From NCBI GenBank assembly GCA_013816585.1, contig JACDEE010000001.1, forward strand, positions 263,001 through 327,000: 64,000 nt of DNA, given 5' to 3'. The position numbers were made by a program, and so were the translations under genes. The notes under the pieces are model-generated. The model was not told the origin of the DNA. It saw only the letters and a program-made list of their open reading frames with translations, and ran no database searches. Every line of letters starts with the position of its first letter. Positions within the stretch are counted from its first letter, which is position 1. This document shows, in pieces, positions 27,927 to 36,926 of this stretch. This stretch comes from Sphingosinicella sp. (GTDB lineage Bacteria > Pseudomonadota > Alphaproteobacteria > Sphingomonadales > Sphingomonadaceae).

Positions 27927-29279
27927 ATGACAGAAAAGCGCGAACTTGTCGGGGGCAGGACTCTCGGTTTCTGGACCTGCCTTGCGCTCGTCATCGGCAA
28001 CATGATCGGATCGGGCATTTTCCTGCTGCCCGCCTCGCTTGCTCCCTTCGGCTGGAATTCGATCTTCGGCTGGACCCTGACTATCGCGGGGTCGCTCTGC
28101 CTCGCTTTCGTATTCGCCCGGCTCGCCCGCACTTTCCCCAAGGAAGGCGGGCCCTATGCCTATAGCCGGCTGGCTTTCGGTGACGCCGCGGCCTTTGCGC
28201 TGGCCTGGAGCTACTGGATTTCGATCTGGGTCACGAATGCGACGCTGGCGATCGCGGCGGTCTCCTATCTCAGCATCTTTGTTCCCGATCTTGCCTCCAT
28301 CCCCGCCTTGCCCGCTTTCTGCTCGGTCGGCTTCCTGTGGCTGTTCACCCTCGTCAGCGCCACCAGCATCCGAGCCGCTGGGCGCTTCCAGCTCGTCACC
28401 ACCCTGTTGAAACTGGCACCGTTGCTGGTCGCCATCCTGATCGCCGCCTTCGTGGTGGCGAGCGACGGCGGCGCGAGCGTTGCGCCGTTCCAGCCGCAGG
28501 ACATCAGCCTTTCCGCGATCACCGCCTGCGCGTCGCTGACCTTATGGGCAATGCTGGGTTTCGAATCGGCGACGGTTCCGGCGGGGCGGGTGAAGGATCC
28601 GGAGCGGACCATTCCGCGCGCCACGCTTTACGGAACCTTGATCGCCGGGGCCTTCTACCTTCTGGCAAGCTCCAGCGTTTCGTTGCTCCTCCCGGCAGCT
28701 GAAGCCGCGCAGTCAAACGCGCCATTCGCCGATTTCGTAGGCCGCTATCTTGGTCATAAAGCCGCGCTTCTGGTGGCCTTATTCGCGGCCATCAGCTGCA
28801 TCGGCGCCTTGAACGGTTGGATCTTGCTGCAGGGCGAGATGCCGCTGGCGATGGCGCGGGACGGCGTGTTCCCCCGCTGGTTCGGCAAGGTATCGAAGGC
28901 GGGATCGCCGGTGATCGCGCAGATCGTCTCCAGCGGGCTGGCGACTATCCTGGTAATTTCCAATTACAGCAAATCGCTCGGCCAGCTGTTCACCTTCATG
29001 GCCTTGCTGGCGACGGTCGCGACCCTGGTCATGTATGTGATGTGCGCGCTCGCCGCGCTCCGACTGATGCGGCGAGGCGCCATGCAGCGCGCGGCGACGG
29101 TCGCCGCCGCCGCCATAGCCGGCGCGCTTTATGGCTTATGGACCTTTTACGGTGCGGGGGCGGAGGCGACGAGCTGGGGCATGGCATTGCTCGCCAGCGG
29201 GATCCCGGTCTATTTCCTTATGAGCCGCGCACGCTCCAGCCGGGTGGTGGAGGCCGATCGAGCCGCGCCTCAGGAATGA
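27927..29279 (+). CDS. AdiC-like amino acid permease/antiporter (APC family)
   Basis: This 450-residue protein has twelve membrane helices of the APC superfamily. The substrate loop in helix 1 reads IGNMIGSGIFLLP, and the family segments LAWSYWISIWVTNATLA, GFESATVPAGRVKDPERTIP and IGALNGWILLQGEMPLAMA match basic amino acid antiporters (AdiC/ArcD type). The substrate is not certain. I chose ATG 27927; an in-frame ATG at 27915 is an alternative. The last 62 bases overlap the convergent Rieske oxygenase gene. Confidence 0.85.
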   Translation: MTEKRELVGGRTLGFWTCLALVIGNMIGSGIFLLPASLAPFGWNSIFGWTLTIAGSLCLAFVFARLARTFPKEGGPYAYSRLAFGDAAAFALAWSYWISIWVTNATLAIAAVSYLSIFVPDLASIPALPAFCSVGFLWLFTLVSATSIRAAGRFQLVTTLLKLAPLLVAILIAAFVVASDGGASVAPFQPQDISLSAITACASLTLWAMLGFESATVPAGRVKDPERTIPRATLYGTLIAGAFYLLASSSVSLLLPAAEAAQSNAPFADFVGRYLGHKAALLVALFAAISCIGALNGWILLQGEMPLAMARDGVFPRWFGKVSKAGSPVIAQIVSSGLATILVISNYSKSLGQLFTFMALLATVATLVMYVMCALAALRLMRRGAMQRAATVAAAAIAGALYGLWTFYGAGAEATSWGMALLASGIPVYFLMSRARSSRVVEADRAAPQE

Positions 29280-30393
29280 GGTTTCGAAGCCTGGAGGCAA
29301 AGCTTCGGAGGCAGACTTCGCTTTCGCCCAAGGGGCCGGCTTCGTAGCTTTTCGACCCCATGCCCAGCTGGACGCGCTTGACCAGGATCGTGTCCTCTTG
29401 ATTGACGCGGCGGTTGATGCGCCAATTGAGATAGCGCACCGCCCTCATCTCGCGCCGGCCGTCCGGCACCGCATAAGCAATTTCGCGGATCAGGGTTTCG
29501 GTCGGCGAGACCGGCAGGAATTGCATGAAATCCACCTGGTCGGGATAGATGTCGAAGGCGACGTTCGGCCATATTTTATAATAGAGCCAGCGCCGCTGGC
29601 CCTCCGCCGCCAAATGCGGAACCTCCGGCAACAGGGCCTGATAGGCGCGCTCCGACGGATTGGACGAGGGCCGGTCGAGCAGGTCGCCCTGCATCCGGTC
29701 GACATGCGCCTCCGCTTCGATCGCATATCCATTGCCGAACAGCCTCGTGAGGCCGGGATGGGCGACGTTGATGTGCAGACCGTCCGAATAATTGTCGGCG
29801 ATATTCTTCCAATTGACGTCGCGCGGGCGCAACGTGACCCGGCCGATCGCGCGGAGATCCTCGAACCGGTAAGGCGCGATCTCGGCCTGATAGGGGCGCA
29901 TCATCCCCGCCACGGAGGGACCACCGCCCTCCAGTCGTACGAACAGGAAACCGTTCCAGCGCTCCAATTCGACCGGCTTGAGGCCCAATCTGTCCTTTTG
30001 CAGCCCGGGATAGCCGGCCTTGAAGGGCACGCCGACCAGGCTGCCGTCCGGATCATAGACCCAGGCGTGATAGGGACAGACCAGCCGCTTAGCGCAGCCC
30101 TCATTGCCATCGACCAGTCGGGACCCTCGATGGCGGCAGACATTGGCGAAGGCGCGGATTTCCCGGTCGCCGCCACGGATGACGATGATGCTTTCGCCCA
30201 GATATTCGATCGTCCGCCAGTCGCCGGCATTGGCCAGGTCGCTCTCGTGGCAGACGATCTGCCAGGAGGGGCGGATCACCCGGTCCATCTCCACGCCGAA
30301 ATATTCCGGGTCATGATAAAGCCAGCCGGGAAGGCTCCTGTCAGCGTCCGGATCTACATTCTGGCGGAGCAGCGGGATGACTTTGCTGGACAT
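29218..30393 (-). CDS. Rieske non-heme iron oxygenase, alpha subunit type
   Basis: This 391-residue protein has an N-terminal Rieske [2Fe-2S] domain (CRHRG at 86-90 and CPYH at 106-109; ligands C86, H88, C106, H109). The C-terminal catalytic domain carries the mononuclear iron site NYSDGLHINVAHP (H207, H212) and an aspartate in NQEDTILV. The layout is that of choline/carnitine/glycine-betaine monooxygenases (GbcA/CntA group) and similar ring-hydroxylating oxygenases. The substrate is unknown and no reductase gene is adjacent. The 3' end overlaps the permease gene on the opposite strand. Confidence 0.85.
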   Translation of the reverse strand: MSSKVIPLLRQNVDPDADRSLPGWLYHDPEYFGVEMDRVIRPSWQIVCHESDLANAGDWRTIEYLGESIIVIRGGDREIRAFANVCRHRGSRLVDGNEGCAKRLVCPYHAWVYDPDGSLVGVPFKAGYPGLQKDRLGLKPVELERWNGFLFVRLEGGGPSVAGMMRPYQAEIAPYRFEDLRAIGRVTLRPRDVNWKNIADNYSDGLHINVAHPGLTRLFGNGYAIEAEAHVDRMQGDLLDRPSSNPSERAYQALLPEVPHLAAEGQRRWLYYKIWPNVAFDIYPDQVDFMQFLPVSPTETLIREIAYAVPDGRREMRAVRYLNWRINRRVNQEDTILVKRVQLGMGSKSYEAGPLGESEVCLRSFASRLRNLIPEARLDRPPPPGWSVRGS

Positions 30394-30456
30394 GCCCTAT
30401 CCTGCCTCAAACCGGGATGGGATTGAACCCCAGACGCAAATCACCAGATTAGGGTC

Positions 30457-30852
30457 ATGGAAAAGATCGATCTTCCCGAAGAGGAATGGCGCAAGCGCCT
30501 TTCGCCCGAACAATATCACGTGCTTCGCGAAGCGGGTACCGAGCGCGCCTTTGCCGGCCGCTATTGGAACAGCAAGGATGAAGGGGAATATCGCTGCGCG
30601 GGCTGCGGCGAGCCCCTGTTCGAAAGCGAAAGCAAATATGATAGCGGCTGCGGCTGGCCGAGCTTTACCGCGCCCGCGGACGGCGAAAAGATCGTCGAAC
30701 ATGAGGACCGGAGCCTCGGCATGCGGCGCATGGAGGTGAGGTGCGCCAAATGCGATGGCCATCTCGGTCATGTTTTCCCCGACGGCCCGGGACCCGATGG
30801 TCTTCGTTACTGCATCAACAGCGCCTCGCTGGATTTCGACGCCGGTAAATAG
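30457..30852 (+). CDS. msrB: Peptide-methionine (R)-S-oxide reductase
   Basis: MsrB reduces the R-epimer of methionine sulfoxide in proteins. The 131-residue protein has the zinc cysteines C47/C50 (CAGC) and C96/C99 (CAKC), the catalytic C119 in RYCINSASL, and a possible resolving C65 in GCGWPSF. Length and motifs match a cytoplasmic MsrB without a signal peptide. It is divergent from the Rieske gene (63 bp) and 57 bp before the penicillin-binding protein gene. Confidence 0.96.
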   Translation: MEKIDLPEEEWRKRLSPEQYHVLREAGTERAFAGRYWNSKDEGEYRCAGCGEPLFESESKYDSGCGWPSFTAPADGEKIVEHEDRSLGMRRMEVRCAKCDGHLGHVFPDGPGPDGLRYCINSASLDFDAGK

Positions 30853-30909
30853 GGGTCGCTGCGGCTTGTTCTTGTGGGGTGCAGGCTCAGCCTCTATCGC
30901 TAGCGGTCG

Positions 30910-33048
30910 ATGGCCACTCAGATCTCGCCGAAGCGGCGCACGCTCTCCACGATTTTCAAGATCGGCGTATATGGCCTGATACTTGGCCTGATCGCGCTGG
31001 GCGTCGCCGTCGGCGTGGCGATGAGCCAGCTTCCCAGTTACTCCGAACTCGTCCGCCGTGACGATCTGGGCCAGATGATCCGGGTCCGTTCGGCCGACGG
31101 CACGGTAATCATGGCGCTGGGCCCCAGCTTCGGCGAGTGGGTCCGCTATGACGAGATCCCCCCCATCATGCGCGACGCCATGGTCGCGGTCGAGGACAGG
31201 CGGTTTCGCTATCATCCCGGAGTCGACCCGATCGGCATCGCCCGCGGCATCCAGGTCAGTCTGACGCAAGGAGACCGGGTACGCGGGGTTTCGACCATCA
31301 CCCAGCAGCTCGCCCGCAACATCTTCCTCACCAACAAGCGCGATTATGGCCGCAAGGTACGCGAAGGCATATTGGCGCTCGCACTGGAAGGCCGTTTCAC
31401 CAAGGACCAGATCCTCGAACTCTATCTGAACCGCGTCTATTTCGGCGGCGGAGCTTATGGAATCGACGCCGCGTCCCGCCGCTTTTTCGGCCACTCGGCG
31501 CAGGAATTGAACCTGTCCGAGGCGGCAATCATCGCCGGCCTGGTCAAGGCGCCGTCCAATTACTCGCCGACCGCCGACGCCGAAGCCGCCCGTCAGCGGG
31601 CCAACGTCGTCATCGACCTGATGCTTCGGAACGGCGACATCAGCTTTGGCGAGGCCGCCTCTGCCGAGCCGGCGGAGGTCAAATTCGTACCGACGCCGCG
31701 GCAGAATAGCGTTCGCTATTTTACCGACTGGGTGCTGCCCCAGCTCGATACGTTGATCGACGAGACCGTGGCGCCGATCGACGTCTGGACCACGCTCGAT
31801 CTCGACATGCAGCGGGCCGCCGACGAAGCGATCGGGGCCAATACCCCCGCAGGGGCGCAGGGCGCTCTGGTCTCGCTCGATCGTGACGGCTCGGTGCGGG
31901 CAATGGTGGGCGGCCGCGACTATGTAGATTCGATCTATAATCGCGCGACCCAGGCGCAAAGGCAACCGGGATCTTCGTTCAAATTGTTCGTTTATCTCTC
32001 GGCGCTCGAGGCCGGCTACAAGGCGGATAGCGTGGTGCAGGACAAGCCTGTCACGATCAATGGCTGGAGCCCGCGCAACAATAATCGGACGTTTTCCGGC
32101 CCAGTGACCCTGCGCGAGGCCTTTTCCCGGTCGATCAACACCATATCGGCGCAGATCGGGCAGGAGGTCGGGTTCCGGACGGTTGCCGACATGGCGCAGC
32201 GCTTCGGAATCACCAGTCCGGTCAACACCCACCCTTCGATGGTGCTCGGCACGTCGGATGTACGGTTGATCGACATGACCCGCGCCTTCGCGTCGGTTTC
32301 GCAAAAAGGCGTCGCCGTGGTGCCTTATGGCATAAGGCGCGTAGCCACGGCGGAAGGCCAGCTTCTTTACACCCATGAAACCAATGAATCGCGAGTCCTG
32401 GTCGCTCCCTGGGTCGCCGCCCAGATGACTGATCTGCTGCAATCGGCGGTCCTGACCGGCACCGGCCGCGCCGCCAATATCGGCCGGCCGGTGGCCGGCA
32501 AGACCGGCACCACCACCTCCAACAAGGACGGCTGGTTCATCGGCTTTTCTAGTGGGATCACCACGGGAGTCTGGATGGGGCGCGACGATGCGCGCACCCT
32601 GCCCGGGCTGCAGGGCGGAACTTCGCCGGCGCGGGCGTTCCAGGCATTCATGATAAAGGCGGTGGCGAACCGGCCGGTTGAGAATTTCGAAACCGAAGTG
32701 AAATTACCGGACTGGCAAGTCGAACCCGACGATGAGGCCTGGTTCGGCGACCCGGATGATTTCCTGCAGAATCCGGACGGATCTTCGGTGCTGGGACCCG
32801 ATGGCAAGCCGCTCCCCAAGCGGCATGAGCTAAGCCCCGAGGAACGTCAGGCGATCGAAGGCGGCGGCGCGGACGACACGCTCGACCAGGATTGGCTGGA
32901 CAAGGCGATCGGGCGCGAGCGGCCGGCCCCGCCACCGCGCGATCCGCCGCCGCCGGCGCGTCGTGAGCCGCGGGTGCTGCAGCCGCTTCCCGGCCAGAGG
33001 ACGCCCGCCACGCAGCCCGTGCGCGATCCCGACGAGCGCGCAATCTAG
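30910..33048 (+). CDS. mrcA: Penicillin-binding protein 1A (class A)
   Basis: This 712-residue bifunctional peptidoglycan synthase has one N-terminal membrane helix (about 16-38) and a GT51 transglycosylase domain (VEDRRFRYHPGVDP, STITQQLARN, KVREGILAL, LYLNRVYFGGGAYGI). The transpeptidase domain follows, with SSFK (catalytic Ser), SIN and KTGTT. The C-terminal tail after about residue 600 is proline/arginine-rich and disordered. It lacks the large OB-like insertion of E. coli PBP1a, as judged from the shorter length. The stop lies one base from the convergent YgjP gene. Confidence 0.95.
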   Translation: MATQISPKRRTLSTIFKIGVYGLILGLIALGVAVGVAMSQLPSYSELVRRDDLGQMIRVRSADGTVIMALGPSFGEWVRYDEIPPIMRDAMVAVEDRRFRYHPGVDPIGIARGIQVSLTQGDRVRGVSTITQQLARNIFLTNKRDYGRKVREGILALALEGRFTKDQILELYLNRVYFGGGAYGIDAASRRFFGHSAQELNLSEAAIIAGLVKAPSNYSPTADAEAARQRANVVIDLMLRNGDISFGEAASAEPAEVKFVPTPRQNSVRYFTDWVLPQLDTLIDETVAPIDVWTTLDLDMQRAADEAIGANTPAGAQGALVSLDRDGSVRAMVGGRDYVDSIYNRATQAQRQPGSSFKLFVYLSALEAGYKADSVVQDKPVTINGWSPRNNNRTFSGPVTLREAFSRSINTISAQIGQEVGFRTVADMAQRFGITSPVNTHPSMVLGTSDVRLIDMTRAFASVSQKGVAVVPYGIRRVATAEGQLLYTHETNESRVLVAPWVAAQMTDLLQSAVLTGTGRAANIGRPVAGKTGTTTSNKDGWFIGFSSGITTGVWMGRDDARTLPGLQGGTSPARAFQAFMIKAVANRPVENFETEVKLPDWQVEPDDEAWFGDPDDFLQNPDGSSVLGPDGKPLPKRHELSPEERQAIEGGGADDTLDQDWLDKAIGRERPAPPPRDPPPPARREPRVLQPLPGQRTPATQPVRDPDERAI

Positions 33049-33049
33049 A

Positions 33050-33754
33050 TCAGCCGTGGCCCAATTGATGAAGCGAGGCCCCTTCGCGCCGAAGCCAAAG
33101 CCGCGCGGGATTGGGGTCCTCACCAAATAATATTTTCACCAGCGCGTGGAATTCGGGCCCGTGATTCATGTGGATCCGGTGCGCGACTTCATGCGCGACA
33201 GTCGCGCGCCTTACCCAATCGGGGGCGAGGATCAGCCGCCAGCTATATCGGATCGTTCCCGAGGTGGAGCAGCTGCCCCAGCGGGACACGGGATCGCCGA
33301 CGCCGACCTTGTTCACTGTGACGTCGGCCTTTGCGGCATATTCGCGTGTCTCGGCCTCAAGCAGGCGCCGCGCCTCCGCCTTCAGCCACTGGATCAGCCG
33401 CGCTTCCACCGTCTCCCGCGGGCCGCCCACGATCAGCCGATCTCCCTCGATCCGCACGATTCGCGACCGATCCTCTCGCCAGTCGACGATATGGGACTGG
33501 CCGTGTAACATGATCGTCGCGCCGTTCTCGATCGCCGCCCTTGCCGGGATCTTGGCGAGCGCGGCCTCCACCCAGGAACGGTGGCCGTCGGCCCAGCGCA
33601 ACGCCTTCCTCCGCGATACATATTTGGGAATCGTGAGAAGTACCGTGGCTTTCCGGGGATCGACGCGAAGGCGCATAGTCTTGGCGCGCGGCGAAACCCG
33701 GATCGTCAAAGGCGCTTTGGTGACCCCGCCTTCGAAAAGGAGTTCAGAGATCAT
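33050..33754 (-). CDS. YgjP-like (DUF45) metallopeptidase-domain protein
   Basis: This 234-residue protein of the YgjP/M48-like DUF45 family has the zinc motif HEVAH (H188, E189, H192), followed by MNHGPEFH carrying the third ligand, and the upstream RWGSCS signature. The fold is that of a cytoplasmic zinc metalloprotease; the bacterial function is not known. It is the last gene of the leftward run SCO-YcgN-YgjP and overlaps the ycgN-type gene by 11 bases. Confidence 0.9.
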   Translation of the reverse strand: MISELLFEGGVTKAPLTIRVSPRAKTMRLRVDPRKATVLLTIPKYVSRRKALRWADGHRSWVEAALAKIPARAAIENGATIMLHGQSHIVDWREDRSRIVRIEGDRLIVGGPRETVEARLIQWLKAEARRLLEAETREYAAKADVTVNKVGVGDPVSRWGSCSTSGTIRYSWRLILAPDWVRRATVAHEVAHRIHMNHGPEFHALVKILFGEDPNPARLWLRREGASLHQLGHG

Positions 33755-34175
33755 AGTCGATCAGATGATGTTCGTAATCGCCGGCCTGGTCCTCGGCCAC
33801 CGTCCACCCGCGTACCGACATCCCGGCCTCGTGCACAGTCTCCCGGTCGCCGCTGATCAGATAATGCCAGTCGGGCAGTTTCTCACCCGCCGCGCGAAGC
33901 CGGTAGGCGCAGGTGGAGGGGAGCCAGGACAGGCTTTCCACATTGGAGAGGGTCAGGCGAACGCAATCGGGAACGAACGCCTTGCGTCCCTTGTAATTGG
34001 AACATTGGCAGCTGACCCGGTCGAGCAGACGGCAGGCTATGTTGGTGGGAAAGATCATTCCGCTGTCGGCATCCTCTGCCTTGTGCAGGCAACATTTGCC
34101 GCAGCCGTCGCACAAGGATTCCCATTCGCTGCGATTGAGCTGATCCAGCGGTTTTTCCCAAAAGGCTTCGGTCAT
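33744..34175 (-). CDS. YcgN-type CxxCxxCC protein (UPF0260)
   Basis: This 143-residue protein carries a cysteine cluster: CDGCGKCCLHK near the N-terminus, CQCSNYKGR, and further single cysteines. This is typical of the UPF0260/YkgJ-like family, which probably binds zinc or an iron-sulfur cluster. The function is unknown. It also shows the conserved LPSTCAYRL and DWHYLISGD segments. The ATG overlaps the SCO gene stop (ATGA), so all three genes of this run are likely cotranscribed. Confidence 0.9.
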   Translation of the reverse strand: MTEAFWEKPLDQLNRSEWESLCDGCGKCCLHKAEDADSGMIFPTNIACRLLDRVSCQCSNYKGRKAFVPDCVRLTLSNVESLSWLPSTCAYRLRAAGEKLPDWHYLISGDRETVHEAGMSVRGWTVAEDQAGDYEHHLIDYDL

Positions 34176-34786
34176 TTCACCCAGCGTTGGAGCTCGGCCG
34201 CAATCGCCTCGGCGCCCTTGTCGTGCGGTATGATCGCGATCGGTTCGCCCTTGGGCCCGAACAATAAGGCAATCCGGCTGTGATCGACCAGATAATCCCT
34301 GGACCCTTCCTTACCCTGTTTCGAATAATAGACGCCATGCTTACGCGCGACATCCGCAATCTGGTCGGGCGTTCCGGTGAGGCCGATCAGGCGGGGATGA
34401 AAGGCCGTGACAAAGGGTTTGAGCACCTCGGGCGTATCGCGTTCCGGATCGACACTGATGAAAATGGGCTGCACCTTGGCAGCGACATCCGGATCGTCTT
34501 TCTCCAGTTTACGAAGCGCCTGGCCAATCATCTGTAGGTCCACCGGACAGACATCCGGACAGTAAGTGAAGCCGAAATAGAGCAATCGATATTTGCCTTC
34601 GAAATTCTTGTCGCTCACCTGCCGCCCGTCCTGATCGGTCAGCGTGAACGGGCCCCCGATCGCTGCGCCGGCCAAAGGCGGCGCCTCGGCGGCCGGCGGC
34701 GAACAGCCGGCGAGCAGCAAAGCCATCAACAAAGCCATCAGCATAAGGGCGGGCGGGAAAAGGTGGTCTTTGACGGTTTCATTCAT
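34172..34786 (-). CDS. SCO1/SenC family copper-binding lipoprotein
   Basis: This 204-residue thioredoxin-fold protein takes part in copper delivery to cytochrome c oxidase. It has a lipoprotein signal with lipobox LAGC (C28), then the copper motif CPDVCP (C76, C80) and the distal histidine H169 in VDHSR, the full ligand set of active SCO proteins. It is presumably anchored on the periplasmic face. No oxidase genes are adjacent. It is the first gene of the leftward run. Confidence 0.93.
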   Translation of the reverse strand: MNETVKDHLFPPALMLMALLMALLLAGCSPPAAEAPPLAGAAIGGPFTLTDQDGRQVSDKNFEGKYRLLYFGFTYCPDVCPVDLQMIGQALRKLEKDDPDVAAKVQPIFISVDPERDTPEVLKPFVTAFHPRLIGLTGTPDQIADVARKHGVYYSKQGKEGSRDYLVDHSRIALLFGPKGEPIAIIPHDKGAEAIAAELQRWVK

Positions 34787-34850
34787 GGCACCGCCAGCCT
34801 TGCTTTGCTAAGCACCGCCAATCAAGTCGAGACTGACGGGGGATTATCGG

Positions 34851-35444
34851 GTGGTTCAGAAATTTATCCGCGTGGCCGCTGCCGCCGCCCTGGCCGTGCT
34901 GGCCGTCCCGGCCCTCGGCCAGCCTTCGGACGGCTACACTTTCCTCAAGGCTATTAAAGAAGGCGACGGAAACAAGGTCGCCGAAATGGTCGATTCGTCG
35001 GGTCCCACTGTCGTCAATGCAAAGGAACGCGGGACTGGCGACGGCGCGCTGCACATCGTGGTGCGCAATCGGAACCTTAACTGGCTCACCTTCCTGATCG
35101 GCAAGGGCTCCAGGCCCGACATGCAAAACGGGGCCGGTGAAACGCCGCTCGGCCTCGCGGCGCAGATCGGCTGGGTAGAGGGGGCGCAGATGTTGCTCGA
35201 CCGCCGCGCCAGCATCGATATTGCCAACAATCGCGGCGAAACGCCCCTTATCATGGCCGTGCAAAGACGCGATCTGGCGATGACCAGCCTGTTGGTGCGC
35301 AAGGGCGCGAATCCCAAGCGGGCCGACCGAGTAGCGGGCTATTCCGCGCTCGATTACGCCAAAAGGGACGCCCGGTCGGCGGCGATCGTCAAAATCCTGG
35401 AAACGCCGGTCAAAGCGGCCCCGGTCCAGGGTCCCAAGCGCTAA
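34851..35444 (+). CDS. Secreted ankyrin-repeat protein
   Basis: This 197-residue protein has a Sec signal peptide (about 1-23, ending ALG|QPS) and four to five ankyrin repeats. Clear helices/turns are GDGALHIVVRNRNLNWLTFLI, then GETPLGLAAQIGWVEGAQMLL, GETPLIMAVQRRDLAMTSLLV and GYSALDYAKRDAR. The start is GTG 34851 with a GGGGG-type ribosome site upstream. A periplasmic protein-binding role is likely; no specific function is known. Confidence 0.85.
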   Translation: MVQKFIRVAAAAALAVLAVPALGQPSDGYTFLKAIKEGDGNKVAEMVDSSGPTVVNAKERGTGDGALHIVVRNRNLNWLTFLIGKGSRPDMQNGAGETPLGLAAQIGWVEGAQMLLDRRASIDIANNRGETPLIMAVQRRDLAMTSLLVRKGANPKRADRVAGYSALDYAKRDARSAAIVKILETPVKAAPVQGPKR

Positions 35445-35457
35445 TTCTCCCCATGCT

Positions 35458-35952
35458 CTAATCGAGGCCCGAAAGGCCTGGATCGAGATGACCCACCAGC
35501 CGCAGGGCAGCGCGGCGCGCGAAGCGCAGCGTTTCCGCCTTGCGCCTTGCCGGGGCCAGTGACCGGGTGCAGGCGTCGCGAAGAATGGCAGCGTAATAAC
35601 GGTCCGCCACGATCAGTCCGCAATGGTCGGGCTGGAATCCCTCGGTCTCGAAGGGATCGAGGACGAATCCGGCCGGCACCGCCCAATAGAATCGGTCGCA
35701 ATAATCCAGATATTCGGTCCATTTATGGTCGCCGAGCAGGTCCGCGCGCGAGACCTTGATCTCGACGATCGTCAATATTCCCTTGGCGTCGATCGCCATC
35801 ATGTCGGCGCGGCGCCCGTTGGGCAGTGGGACTTCGCACAAAGGGAAAAGGTTTTGCTGGAAAAATAGCCTCGTCACTCCACGCGCGACATTCTGAGCGG
35901 CCGGGGGAGCGTCGGCAAAGCAGTCAGCGGGGAGATTGGGGACGGACGCCAT
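35458..35952 (-). CDS. mmcB: MmcB family DNA repair protein
   Basis: This 164-residue protein matches the MmcB family (mitomycin C resistance, first described in Caulobacter). The core resembles a PD-(D/E)XK nuclease: NGRRADMMAIDAKGILTIVEIKVS (read in parts) gives the D...ExK pattern, followed by DHKWTEYLDYCDRFYWAVP. In Caulobacter this gene is under LexA control, and a near-consensus LexA box sits just upstream here (35965-35979). The nuclease activity itself is inferred from the fold. Confidence 0.9.
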   Translation of the reverse strand: MASVPNLPADCFADAPPAAQNVARGVTRLFFQQNLFPLCEVPLPNGRRADMMAIDAKGILTIVEIKVSRADLLGDHKWTEYLDYCDRFYWAVPAGFVLDPFETEGFQPDHCGLIVADRYYAAILRDACTRSLAPARRKAETLRFARRAALRLVGHLDPGLSGLD

Positions 35953-35964
35953 CCGCGCAAATTA

Positions 35965-35979
35965 GAATGAATCAGGAAC
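35965..35979 (-). promoter_or_regulatory. LexA (SOS) box-like site upstream of mmcB
   Basis: On the minus strand the site reads GTTC-N7-ATTC, one mismatch from the alphaproteobacterial LexA consensus GTTC-N7-GTTC. It lies 12-27 bp before the mmcB start. The known SOS control of mmcB in Caulobacter supports it. A single short site could occur by chance. Confidence 0.55.
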
Positions 35980-36000
35980 AGATGGAAGGGTGGAGCCGTT

Positions 36001-36032
36001 AAAAAGCCCGCCCTCCCCTTGGGAGGACGGGC
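36001..36032 (-). terminator. Rho-independent terminator of the SleB-type gene
   Basis: A 12-bp stem (36021-36032 with 36006-36017, one G-U wobble in the minus-strand RNA), a 3-base loop and a run of five T on the minus strand. It lies 37 bp beyond the stop of the leftward cell wall hydrolase gene and before mmcB. Confidence 0.88.
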
Positions 36033-36069
36033 CTCTTACGCAGGGCGCCGAATACTGGGCGCCAAACAT

Positions 36070-36774
36070 TTAGCGATAGAAGATATGATTGCCGATGCTC
36101 GCCACGCGCGTCAGGCGGCGCCAGCCAGGGGAGACGTATCGGGCGTGGAAGAACAGGGCCTCTCCGACACTGCCCTTGGCGAGATCGTTGGTTGCGATAT
36201 GGGCGATGGCAACCGCCTTGCGCCACGCTTCAGAGCGCCGCGGGATCGACGGGATGCGGCCCCCGCGGACGAAAGAGAATTGGCTTTTCTGCGTGACTAC
36301 GCCGCAGATGGACTTGGGAAATCTTCCCGAACCCGCGCGGTTCAGAATGACTTCGGCGACGGCAAGCTGGCCCTTGAGCGGCTCGCCCTTCGATTCGAAA
36401 TAGACCGCGCCGGCAAGGCATTCGAGCTCGCGGTCGGATACGTCGATCCGGGCATGAGCGGCAACCAGATCGGCCAGCGAGCGGCCCTGATCCTCGGATA
36501 CGGTTTCGCGCTCGGTGCCGCCTTCGACACGGGCGACCGCATGTTCGGCAACGGCCGAAGTCAGATTGGGATCAAAAGGGGGGCTGGCGAAGGAGGAAGC
36601 GGCCCCGGTATCGGTCTGGTCGATGGGAGCGGCTGCCGAATGATCGAAATAGGTCGGCGCAATGGCCGAGGCCGTATCGACTTCCCACGCAAGGGAAGGC
36701 CCGGCCAGCGTCGCGCTGGCGACGACAATCAGGGATGCCACGGCGTAGCCCGTGGCACGTGCGATGCTGAACAT
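36070..36774 (-). CDS. SleB-family cell wall hydrolase
   Basis: This 234-residue exported protein has a signal peptide (about 1-29) and a low-complexity linker. The C-terminal Hydrolase_2 (SleB) domain shows LECLAGAVYFESKGEPLKGQLAVAEVILNR (read in parts; includes the catalytic Glu in the YFESKGE turn) and ALFFHARYVSPGW. The family hydrolyses peptidoglycan, as in spore cortex lytic enzymes; in non-sporulating alphaproteobacteria a role in wall turnover is likely. It has its own terminator. Confidence 0.9.
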   Translation of the reverse strand: MFSIARATGYAVASLIVVASATLAGPSLAWEVDTASAIAPTYFDHSAAAPIDQTDTGAASSFASPPFDPNLTSAVAEHAVARVEGGTERETVSEDQGRSLADLVAAHARIDVSDRELECLAGAVYFESKGEPLKGQLAVAEVILNRAGSGRFPKSICGVVTQKSQFSFVRGGRIPSIPRRSEAWRKAVAIAHIATNDLAKGSVGEALFFHARYVSPGWRRLTRVASIGNHIFYR

Positions 36775-36926
36775 TTAAACTCTAGACTATGCGGTGGGTC
36801 GATCGAAACGTCGGACGCCTAACTCGCATCCCAGATCGCCCCCCCGTCTGCGTGGCCGCCAAAAGCTGCGGCCCCCCGCTCTTCGGAAAGTTGATGGACC
36901 CGGAATGATTGTGCGGTGCAACAGAG

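Noticed and set aside
30397-32442. 681-codon minus-strand frame across msrB and the PBP1A gene
   Set aside because: Mirror frame of two well-identified genes; no recognisable protein content.
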